A DNA stretch of 64,000 nt, taken from Spirochaetota bacterium (GTDB taxonomy: Bacteria > Spirochaetota > Spirochaetia > Treponematales > Rectinemataceae). Shown one piece after another: positions 42,681-50,144 of the stretch. Under the pieces are notes generated by a model, which did no database searches, had not been told where the DNA came from, and saw only the letters and a program-made list of their open reading frames with translations. How positions within the stretch are numbered: position 1 is the stretch's first letter; every line of letters begins with the position of its first letter. The position numbers and the translations under genes are program-made. Location of the stretch: the NCBI GenBank assembly GCA_029265255.1, contig JAJUJQ010000001.1, forward strand, positions 558,001-622,000, written 5' to 3'.

Positions 42681-44008
42681 GGTTCGGCAGTATACTCCGG
42701 AATTGCATTGAAATCGACACCATTCACCGAGACGATACGCGCCCGGACCCTCTCTCCGGGGTTATAGGCTCCGTGGACGAGCGTTACCCCATCGACATCC
42801 GGCGCTTGCATCCACCCTCGGCCGATACAGAGGTCGTCATGCTCGAAGCGCTCTTCGATAATGAAGAAATCGGATTGACCAATAAAACGGTTCAAGCGGG
42901 CAGCGGTAATGCGGGTCTGAGCTTCCTCGATGAACGCCTTCCGCTGTTTCGCGATGGTTTTGGAAATTACCGGTTTCATATTCCATGCGGGAGTATGCTC
43001 TTCTCGCGAAAAGATAAACGTGCCCAGCCAGTCAAGTTGTGCCTGCTCCTGGAACTCGAGCAGGATCCTGAAGTCTTCTTCCGTTTCGCCAGGAAATCCC
43101 ACCATGAAGGTTGAGCGGATCATGGCGTCAGGAATCTTGTCTCGGATGGCAGCAAGAAGATCCAGGTATGTCTCAGCCGAGCCATGGCGGTTCATGCGGG
43201 CGAGCAGCGTGCCAGATGCATGTTGGAAAGGGATGTCGAAATAGGGAACAAATCGTGTGTTCTTCCCGAAGAAGGGAAGAATTTCCATGGGAAAATGATC
43301 CGGATGAATGTACAGAGGACGTACACGAAATTCACCGGGAATTCTTTCTAGGGCCTCAAACAGATCAGGCAACAGGCAGCGTCCTCCGAGATCTCTGCCA
43401 TAATTGCCCAAATCCTGTCCGATAAGTACTAATTCGAACATTCCCCGATCGATCAGGACGCGACACTCTTCGACAATATCGTCGATGTTTCTGGAGCGAA
43501 GTTCTCCCCGAATGAGCGGAATGGCGCAGTACGCGCAATGGTTCGAGCAGCCTTCGGTAATTTTAATGTGCGCTGTCCCAGGAAAGTCAAAAATGGTTTT
43601 TCGGATATACACGTGTTCGGGCATTCGCGATGGAGGAGGAGGGCTGAGCACCATTCGCGTCCCTGCCAGGATATCGCGAAGCGCGGCAGGCACAATGCTG
43701 AGATCGGCATTTCCCAGTACTCCATCCGCTTCTGACATTTCTGCGAAGAGTTCCTTGGAATATCGCTGGGAAAGACAGCCAGCAATCACGACCTTTTTTT
43801 CTGGCCATGCTCGTCTGGCCGCAATGATGGCATCGATGGATTCCCTTTTTGCGTCTTCGATGAATCCGCAGGTGTTGATGATGATAATATCCGCGCCATC
43901 CGGCGATTCTGCTTGCAGAAATCCATTATCTATCAATCTGGTACTGATCTCCTCGCCGTCGACCTGGTTTTTCGCGCAGCCATGCTGGTCGATGTAGAAT
44001 GAAGCCAT
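42677..44008 (-). CDS. rimO: Ribosomal protein S12 methylthiotransferase RimO
   Basis: A 443-residue radical SAM enzyme that methylthiolates an Asp of ribosomal protein S12. The N-terminal UPF0004 domain has its three Cys (QHGCAKNQVD, NTCGFI, AGCLSQRY), the radical SAM cluster is EGCSNHCAYCAIP (about residues 151-163), and a TRAM domain ends the protein. The YIDQHGCAKNQVDGEE start favours RimO over MiaB. It precedes pcrA, coupled by ATGA. Confidence 0.94.
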   Translation of the reverse strand: MASFYIDQHGCAKNQVDGEEISTRLIDNGFLQAESPDGADIIIINTCGFIEDAKRESIDAIIAARRAWPEKKVVIAGCLSQRYSKELFAEMSEADGVLGNADLSIVPAALRDILAGTRMVLSPPPPSRMPEHVYIRKTIFDFPGTAHIKITEGCSNHCAYCAIPLIRGELRSRNIDDIVEECRVLIDRGMFELVLIGQDLGNYGRDLGGRCLLPDLFEALERIPGEFRVRPLYIHPDHFPMEILPFFGKNTRFVPYFDIPFQHASGTLLARMNRHGSAETYLDLLAAIRDKIPDAMIRSTFMVGFPGETEEDFRILLEFQEQAQLDWLGTFIFSREEHTPAWNMKPVISKTIAKQRKAFIEEAQTRITAARLNRFIGQSDFFIIEERFEHDDLCIGRGWMQAPDVDGVTLVHGAYNPGERVRARIVSVNGVDFNAIPEYTAEP

Positions 44009-44018
44009 TATGGTTCCT

Positions 44019-45449
44019 TTAGTCGAGCGTCGTTGCGATCAGTGCCCATCCGCCCTGAGCGGAGGACCAGGAGAGTCGCTTTACCGCAATTTCACCTGCG
44101 CCTCCCATCGAGAACTCCGTCGATTTGCCTGCCGATTGATAGACATTGATGCGCACCGACTGGGCATTGGATGTCCAAAACGTGACACTGTTCGATACAT
44201 TGATGGTGATTGATTCACCTTTCCGATAATATTTTTCCACCCATTCCCTGCGATCCGCCTCGTACCGGAACATCACGGGGGAGGCAAAACTCACGTTTAC
44301 AAAGAATTGATGGGGTCCGGAAGCGCTTTTGAAGACAACCTGCGGAGTATCAGCAGCTCTGGTCGGCGCGGGGGAGCCAGGTGTTCCGCTTCCCGCAGGA
44401 ATTGTAATGCCGCTTTCAGCGCTTGATGAAGTCAGCGCCTCTTTGACCTCGAATCGTACCAGCACACCATGCTGGGGGGCCTGAGGCGCAAAATCCTTTA
44501 CCGTGAGAACGAGCCTCTCGCGTTCGCTTGAAGGATTGATGACCGCTTCTTCATTGAGTCCCGCAGTAAAGGTCCCGTAGGGGGTCGAGAATGCGGTCTT
44601 TTCTGAGACCGCATCGAGCATCACAGACACAAAATCGTCGTCAAGAGGGAGATACACGCGATCGCCAGGGTATATCCGCTGCTCAAACGGGAGACCTTCC
44701 GCGCGATATTCAACCGGCTGCCTGGAGGGAGCAGCGGATCGCGCTGTGCCCGAAAATCTTACAAGTATCAGCGCGAGGACAGTCGCTACTGTCAGCGCGA
44801 TTGCGCCTAACACGACGATCGAAATACGCCGGCGAGGTGATGCCGCCGGCTTTGAATCCGGCGGATTCGCTGAAAATGACGGGGAGGGTGCGGCCTCTTC
44901 CGGCGGAGAAGGCAAAGATTCAGCGGCTTTTGAAGCTGGTGGGTTTTGCCCGCGTGCTTTTGAGCTTTTTTTCGATCTGGATGGCGCAGACCGGGATTCC
45001 GAAATGGTCTCTGAAGGTATTGATTCCTGCATCACTTCCGGAAACAGCGGTGGAGTGACGGCTTGTTCGGGGAGTTGAGATGGCCGGGTTATCTGGTCGG
45101 AGGTAACAGGCTCAGCGATCCCGCCAGTTCGCTCCCCTTCTGAAGGTCGAGCGGCTTGCACGGCTGCCGCCGGCATCGAAGGTGAAGGAATTCTGGATTC
45201 TGCGGAATGTACAGATTCCTCATCTTTCGCTCGATACCGAGCGATCATTTGTTCAGCATCCAGACCGAGGAATTCAGCATAATTCCGTATGAATCCCTGT
45301 ATGTACACTTCTCCAGGGAAATCCCGGAAATTATCGCTTTCGATTCCTTGAAGATACCGGGTACTGATATTGGTTTCGTCTGCAACCTGCTCGAGCGTTA
45401 AGCCATGGCTGAGACGTTTTTCGCGGAATATTTCGCCTATCCTGCCCAT
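44019..45449 (-). CDS. RodZ-like cytoskeletal membrane protein
   Basis: A 476-residue protein. Residues 1-75 are an XRE-type helix-turn-helix (LTLEQVADETNISTRYLQGI) followed by YIQGFIRNYAEFLGLD, the MreB-binding RodZ pattern. A Ser/Pro/Ala-rich linker leads to one membrane helix (about residues 207-231) and a periplasmic DUF4115-like domain at the C-terminus (RREWVEKYYRKGESITINVS). A repeat of short acidic-basic segments fills the linker. It helps shape the cell, and in helical bacteria it is of interest. Confidence 0.85.
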   Translation of the reverse strand: MGRIGEIFREKRLSHGLTLEQVADETNISTRYLQGIESDNFRDFPGEVYIQGFIRNYAEFLGLDAEQMIARYRAKDEESVHSAESRIPSPSMPAAAVQAARPSEGERTGGIAEPVTSDQITRPSQLPEQAVTPPLFPEVMQESIPSETISESRSAPSRSKKSSKARGQNPPASKAAESLPSPPEEAAPSPSFSANPPDSKPAASPRRRISIVVLGAIALTVATVLALILVRFSGTARSAAPSRQPVEYRAEGLPFEQRIYPGDRVYLPLDDDFVSVMLDAVSEKTAFSTPYGTFTAGLNEEAVINPSSERERLVLTVKDFAPQAPQHGVLVRFEVKEALTSSSAESGITIPAGSGTPGSPAPTRAADTPQVVFKSASGPHQFFVNVSFASPVMFRYEADRREWVEKYYRKGESITINVSNSVTFWTSNAQSVRINVYQSAGKSTEFSMGGAGEIAVKRLSWSSAQGGWALIATTLD

Positions 45450-45476
45450 ATGAACTCCCGCGATACCCGTCGCTGC

Positions 45477-46163
45477 CTATTGAAACAGAAAATTGTTGTA
45501 AACATTGGCACTTGCTGGCGGCTCATAGGCAAAGCGGCTGTCCGGTATTCCTCTGTTGAGCCTGATATCGAGAAAATCAAAACTGATCTTGTCATTGGAT
45601 ATTGTCCAGCCTTCCAATCTCCGGATCAACAGTGTGTCGACACTCACCGAGAGCCTGATATTTCTGAACCCTTCAGAGACACTCTTGCGGGACAGCATAA
45701 GGCGATAGACTTGCTCCTGAGAGCCCGCGTCCAGCGGTTCCGGAGAAGGACTTTTTTCCCATCCGACTGTGTAGTTGCGCCGCAGAAGCGAGAGTCCTTC
45801 CTTCGACGCGAGAGAGGCAGCGCCAAGTGATGTTGATTGATCGCCAGCATCCTGCTTCAGCACAGCCCGGTACTGGGGAAGGTAGACGACGAGTGTTTTC
45901 CCGTCGAAGACGATGACTTGATCTGCCGGCTGCGAAAAATCAATGCGCAGGAGCGCGGGGGATTTGAACCACAGCGTTCCGGTCATGGGCTGGCGTCCTG
46001 CTGATATCTGTACTGCAGCCTGGTAATCGGAAACAGAAGCATAGCGTTCCGCCAGTTTCGCGAAGAACTGGTCGGCGGTAAGCACTTCCTGGCCATGCGC
46101 AAAGGCGATGGTCAGGAAGAGCAGCAATGCTGCGCTTGCGATACGAAAAGCCGTCTCTTTCAC
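45477..46163 (-). CDS. LolA-like outer membrane lipoprotein carrier
   Basis: A 228-residue exported protein with a signal peptide ([13 protein letters not shown]) and a LolA fold: [50 protein letters not shown]. It would carry lipoproteins across the periplasm. Bacteria with outer membrane lipoproteins need it, so it fits a diderm host. ATGA overlap with pfp upstream. Confidence 0.82.
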   Translation of the reverse strand: MKETAFRIASAALLLFLTIAFAHGQEVLTADQFFAKLAERYASVSDYQAAVQISAGRQPMTGTLWFKSPALLRIDFSQPADQVIVFDGKTLVVYLPQYRAVLKQDAGDQSTSLGAASLASKEGLSLLRRNYTVGWEKSPSPEPLDAGSQEQVYRLMLSRKSVSEGFRNIRLSVSVDTLLIRRLEGWTISNDKISFDFLDIRLNRGIPDSRFAYEPPASANVYNNFLFQ

Positions 46164-47821
46164 GAATGGTGCTCCAGTTGCAGAGTTATCGCTGGGGTAT
46201 CCGTGATCGACGGAGGGCCGAAATACTGGATGCTCCCAGGGATTCGATAGTCAGAGGAGAGAGCCCACTTGCTCCTTGCATTCATGAAAGCAGCAAATGG
46301 TTTCCCTTCGAGATCGACCAGCGCTTTACGTATCACCGGCTTATCCTTCCCATGCCGATGTTCCAGATTCATCATCGATACAAGCGGGATACCTCCCGGT
46401 ATCCATTCCCTCGCTGGAGCCGCAAGATTGCGAATTGCCACGATATAGCCGGTGAGGCGATTCAGGGCAAGAAGGCATGCGGCATATCCGAGAGAGTAGC
46501 AGTAATCGGCATCGAAGTTCGAAGGAAAGGCGCACCGGCCTTCGTACCCGAAGAAATGAGTCTGATAATCGAATTTACCTCGATAGGTTTGGGCAGCTGC
46601 CATTTCGGCCAGGCGGCGCCCCACCATCTCGACGAGAAGCTTTTCAGTCTCGATACGCGAGACCTGAACATTGCCATGCGGATCCCGATCCCAGCAAAGC
46701 TGCGTCTGTATGCCATCAGGAAGGCTGGCAAAGAGAGAAGCGCTGTCAGGGTCCAGATGTGATTGAACAAACGATCGCTGGGCCTCGCCACGCGGAAGTG
46801 ATTCGTACGCATTCCCCGCAGCGGCGATAATGTCGTTGATATTCGCGATGAGTTTCTTTATTTCGGGAATGAACTCTATAAGTCCCTCAGGAATGATCAC
46901 AACGCCAAAATTCTCTCCCTTCGCTGCCCGGGCGGCTATTGCATCACAAATGGTCTGCACAATGTCAGAAAGGCTCATGCCTTTCGCTTCGATTTCTTCA
47001 GAGATGAGCGCGATGTTGGGTCTTGTCTGGAAGGCGCACTCCAGCGTGATATGCGAAGCTGAGCGCCCCATGAGCTTGATGAAATGCCAGTATTTGCGTC
47101 CTGAAGCGGCATCCCTGCAGATGTTCCCGATAAGCTCCGAATATATCTTGGTTGCGGTATCGAAACCGAAAGACGTTTCGATCCATTCGTTTTTAAGATC
47201 TCCGTCGATGGTCTTCGGCACTCCAACAACCGTTATCGCCGCGCCTTTTCGGATGAAATATTCGGACAGCAGGGCAGCGTTTGTATTTGAATCGTCACCA
47301 CCGATGATGATCAACGCATCAAGCTTAAGCTTTTCCGCGGTTTCGAACGATTTTTCGAACTGCTCAGGAGTTTCGATCTTTGTTCTTCCAGAGCCGATCA
47401 TATCGAAGCCGCCGGTATTGCGGTATTGCTCCACAATATCTTTGGTGATCTCCATGTAGTTGCCATCGATTAGACCGGCGGGTCCTCCCTTGAACCCGAT
47501 CAGCACAGAATCGGCATGAACCTTCTTGAGCCCATCGAAAAGACCAGCGATGACATTGTGGCCTCCCGCCGCCGGACCTCCGGAAAGAATGACGCCGACA
47601 GTAAGAGGTGCGCTTGGAAGGGCGCTGTCTCCCGCTACAAATCGGATTGCAGGCTTGCCGTAGCTATGTGGGAATAAGGTCCGAAGGGCCTCGCGGTCCC
47701 TTTCCGGCTCAATGACTTCTGTTGGTTCGATTTTGATTTTTGAGACGGGTTCGAAAAATATTTCCGGCATTTTTGGTGCATAAGCATACCGGGCTACATG
47801 GAGTGGTGACCGTTCCATCAC
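46160..47821 (-). CDS. pfp: Diphosphate--fructose-6-phosphate 1-phosphotransferase, long form
   Basis: A 553-residue PPi-dependent phosphofructokinase. Motifs: [45 protein letters not shown] (Asp after GGD indicates PPi rather than ATP use), [16 protein letters not shown], and [19 protein letters not shown]. The length is that of the beta-like long type found in spirochaetes and plants. GTG 47821 or ATG 47818 starts it, with AAAAGGAG upstream. Using PPi saves ATP in fermentative glycolysis. Confidence 0.94.
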   Translation of the reverse strand: MMERSPLHVARYAYAPKMPEIFFEPVSKIKIEPTEVIEPERDREALRTLFPHSYGKPAIRFVAGDSALPSAPLTVGVILSGGPAAGGHNVIAGLFDGLKKVHADSVLIGFKGGPAGLIDGNYMEITKDIVEQYRNTGGFDMIGSGRTKIETPEQFEKSFETAEKLKLDALIIIGGDDSNTNAALLSEYFIRKGAAITVVGVPKTIDGDLKNEWIETSFGFDTATKIYSELIGNICRDAASGRKYWHFIKLMGRSASHITLECAFQTRPNIALISEEIEAKGMSLSDIVQTICDAIAARAAKGENFGVVIIPEGLIEFIPEIKKLIANINDIIAAAGNAYESLPRGEAQRSFVQSHLDPDSASLFASLPDGIQTQLCWDRDPHGNVQVSRIETEKLLVEMVGRRLAEMAAAQTYRGKFDYQTHFFGYEGRCAFPSNFDADYCYSLGYAACLLALNRLTGYIVAIRNLAAPAREWIPGGIPLVSMMNLEHRHGKDKPVIRKALVDLEGKPFAAFMNARSKWALSSDYRIPGSIQYFGPPSITDTPAITLQLEHHS

Positions 47822-47911
47822 AGCGCTGCTCCTTTTCTCTGGATATGTGTTATTGTATCGATTTGGTGATACATTGAAAAGGGCGGAAGTCGGGAAAGAA
47901 AATGCGAACGC

Positions 47912-47940
47912 TTGATATTGGTCTCATTTATGCCGATAAA
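47912..47940 (+). promoter_or_regulatory. Promoter of the NlpD-like gene
   Basis: TTGATA (47912-47917), 17-base spacer, GATAAA (47935-47940), 16 bases before the start codon. Confidence 0.55.
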
Positions 47941-47956
47941 AAGTAGAGGGTGTTTC

Positions 47957-49018
47957 ATGGCCAGGCATGCAGTCTCGATAACAATCGCTTTTCTCTTCAT
48001 GATATCCTTTTCCATCTGCGGAGCGGAGCAGGAGTATCATGTCATCCAGACAGGAGAAACACTCTATTCAATCGCTAAGTCCTATGCGGTTCCATTCGAA
48101 ACCCTGGCTCAAGTGAACGGCATCACCGATCCCTCGAAAATTCGTCCTGGTACAGTATTGCGTATTCCCTTGATCCATGTGGTAGCAAAGGGTGAGACTT
48201 TTTATGGTATAGCAAAGAAATACGGGGTAAGCGTGCAGGAGCTTCAAGCCGCGAATAGCCTTCCGGAATCGTATGTGCTCAAGGTGGGGGATGTTCTGCT
48301 GATCCCTGAACCAGCACATGGAGTGCAGCCGATTCGTACCTCTTCTGTATCAACAGAAAGCCCTTCATCATCAACTACCACGATTGTGTCGAATACCTCT
48401 CCATCGGCCTCTGCTGGTCTCTCGCCCGCCCCATCTCAGGCCTCGACTTCTGTCCCCTCTTCTTCGGGCAATTCTAACGGCACTCCTTCCGCGCCAGCGG
48501 CTGCGGCGCCAGCCGGAACACAGGACAACACGCTACCTGTATCAAAACCACAGGGAACTCCTGCTTCAACGCCATCCCCATCGCCGGGCGGCTCGCAGCC
48601 CTCATCAATGCCGACCCCACCCTCTGCCTCAGCGGCCACCTCCAATGCAACGCGTTCTATTGATCCTCTCGTGTCCTGGCCGGTCGAAGGCAAAGCCCAG
48701 TACATGAACGGTAAACTCGAAGGTATCATGTTCAAGACTACGAAAGGGGCGCCTGTGCGCACTATTGCGTCTGGAACGGTGGTATCGGCAGGTCCCTCCA
48801 GAGGATTCGGTGAGGTGGTGTTCGTACAGTCAAAATCGGGATTTGTCTACGTATATGGAGGAAACGAGACAATTCTCGTTAAAACTGGCGACGCTGTGGA
48901 AGCGGGAAAAATAATCGGAAAAGCAGGATTTGACGCAAAAGAAGGTACCGCCATATCGTACTTCTTTGTTTTCAGAAACGGGCAACCTGTTGATCCCGGT
49001 CTCGCCCCGCGTGAGTAA
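47957..49018 (+). CDS. LysM / degenerate M23 envelope protein (NlpD-like)
   Basis: A 353-residue exported protein: signal sequence (residues 1-25, possible lipobox FSIC), two LysM repeats (YHVIQTGETLYSIAKSY; IHVVAKGETFYGIAKKYGV), a Ser/Pro/Ala/Thr linker, and a C-terminal LytM/M23 fold (VRTIASGTVVSAGPSRGFG then ILVKTGDAVEAGKIIGKAG). The zinc-ligand His residues of active M23 peptidases are missing: the expected HLHF is replaced by ISYFFV and the YAH position by YGG. It is therefore probably an amidase activator, like E. coli NlpD/EnvC. A sigma-factor gene follows, the same order as nlpD-rpoS. Confidence 0.85.
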   Translation: MARHAVSITIAFLFMISFSICGAEQEYHVIQTGETLYSIAKSYAVPFETLAQVNGITDPSKIRPGTVLRIPLIHVVAKGETFYGIAKKYGVSVQELQAANSLPESYVLKVGDVLLIPEPAHGVQPIRTSSVSTESPSSSTTTIVSNTSPSASAGLSPAPSQASTSVPSSSGNSNGTPSAPAAAAPAGTQDNTLPVSKPQGTPASTPSPSPGGSQPSSMPTPPSASAATSNATRSIDPLVSWPVEGKAQYMNGKLEGIMFKTTKGAPVRTIASGTVVSAGPSRGFGEVVFVQSKSGFVYVYGGNETILVKTGDAVEAGKIIGKAGFDAKEGTAISYFFVFRNGQPVDPGLAPRE

Positions 49019-49087
49019 AAAAAGACTGCACGAGCGCTAGATGAAAATCTTCAATATTTAATCAGAATTGGCACGGTATTGCCCTTG

Positions 49088-49100
49088 TCTAGGTACTAGA
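49088..49100. promoter_or_regulatory. Inverted repeat TCTAG-GTA-CTAGA before the sigma-factor gene
   Basis: A perfect palindrome with a 3-base centre, 44 bases before the ATG. A second small hairpin (AGGG, TTCACG, CCCT) lies between it and the ATG. No clear promoter hexamers at normal spacing are visible in 49019-49143; a TGGCACG-GTA-TTGC element has sigma-54-like letters but one base too few. Confidence 0.35.
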
Positions 49101-49143
49101 GTCGTGATATTTTGGGTGCGGAAGGGTTCACGCCCTAAAAATT

Positions 49144-50121
49144 ATGGGTGACCAACGTGACAGAGACAGGACTGTCGAGAAGAAAACGATTATCAGCGCT
49201 GAAGATCAAGTATCGGAACAGGACCCTCTTTCTCTATATCTCAAGCAGATATCAAGATATCCGCTGCTCGATGCCACAGAGGAAAGGAATATCGCGAGCC
49301 GGATCAGCGAGCTCATGTCCCGACTGGATGATCTCAAGCAGCGGCTAGCCACGTCACCTAACGATAAAGCGCTCGCTGATGAGTATCGCTCGGTTTCAGA
49401 GCAAGCACATTCTGCCAGGGAAACACTCATCACCTCGAACCTTCGATTGGTTGTTTCGATCGCGAAAGGCTACCAGATGAGAGGTGTCAATCTCCTCGAT
49501 CTCATCGATGAGGGGAATATCGGGCTAATCGAGGCCGCCAGCCGTTTTGATTACCGCCGTGGCTATCGATTCTCTACTTACGCGAGCTGGTGGATACGGC
49601 AGGCCATCATCAAGTGCCTTGTGGATCAAAGCCGTGTTATTCGGCTTCCAATCCACATGCTCAATACCATTCGCCGCTGCTACGCGTCCGCGCGCCAGCT
49701 TGTGCAGGAGCTGGGAAGAGATCCAAATATCACCGAGCTCTCCGAACACAGTGGAATCGCGAAAGACAAGGTGGAAAGCGCCTTGCAGCTCGCGCAGGGG
49801 ACTTCGAGTCTCGATACCTCGTTGGATGAGGACAAGGCAGGGACCGTTGCGGATAGCATATCCGATGATAAAACACTCGATCCCTTTATCTTCGCCTTCA
49901 ACACGACACTGCGCGAACTCCTTCGCGAAGTCATGTGTTCACTATCCCAGCGTGAACAGACCGTCCTGCAGCTGCGGTACGGCCTTAATGGCGAACAGCC
50001 TAAGACCCTCGAGGAAACAGGCCGAATTCTCGGCATCACGCGAGAGCGTGTCCGTCAAATTCAGGAACAGGCACTCGAAAAAATCCGCAGGAACGAAGAA
50101 CTAAAGGAATGCAACAACTGA
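49144..50121 (+). CDS. RNA polymerase sigma factor, sigma-70 group 1/2 (RpoS-like)
   Basis: A 325-residue sigma factor with regions 1.2 (DPLSLYLKQISRYPLLDATEE), 2 (SNLRLVVSIAKGYQMRGVNL; DEGNIGLIEA; YRFSTYASWWIRQAI), 3 and 4 (LSQREQTVLQLRYGLNG; ITRERVRQIQEQALEKIRRN). Region 1.1 is missing and the length equals E. coli RpoS (330), so a group 2 factor is likely. Its position after an NlpD-like gene strengthens the RpoS view, though it could equally be the second housekeeping-like SigA known in treponemes. There is no ribosome binding site at the ATG; a hairpin covers the GGAAGG upstream. Confidence 0.88.
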   Translation: MGDQRDRDRTVEKKTIISAEDQVSEQDPLSLYLKQISRYPLLDATEERNIASRISELMSRLDDLKQRLATSPNDKALADEYRSVSEQAHSARETLITSNLRLVVSIAKGYQMRGVNLLDLIDEGNIGLIEAASRFDYRRGYRFSTYASWWIRQAIIKCLVDQSRVIRLPIHMLNTIRRCYASARQLVQELGRDPNITELSEHSGIAKDKVESALQLAQGTSSLDTSLDEDKAGTVADSISDDKTLDPFIFAFNTTLRELLREVMCSLSQREQTVLQLRYGLNGEQPKTLEETGRILGITRERVRQIQEQALEKIRRNEELKECNN

Positions 50122-50144
50122 ACCCCTAGGGAGGTGTTGCTCCA

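Noticed and set aside
49069..49082. sigma-54-like element TGGCACG-GTA-TTGC upstream of the sigma-factor gene
   Set aside because: The GG to GC distance is 9 bases, one short of the required 10, so the match is probably chance.
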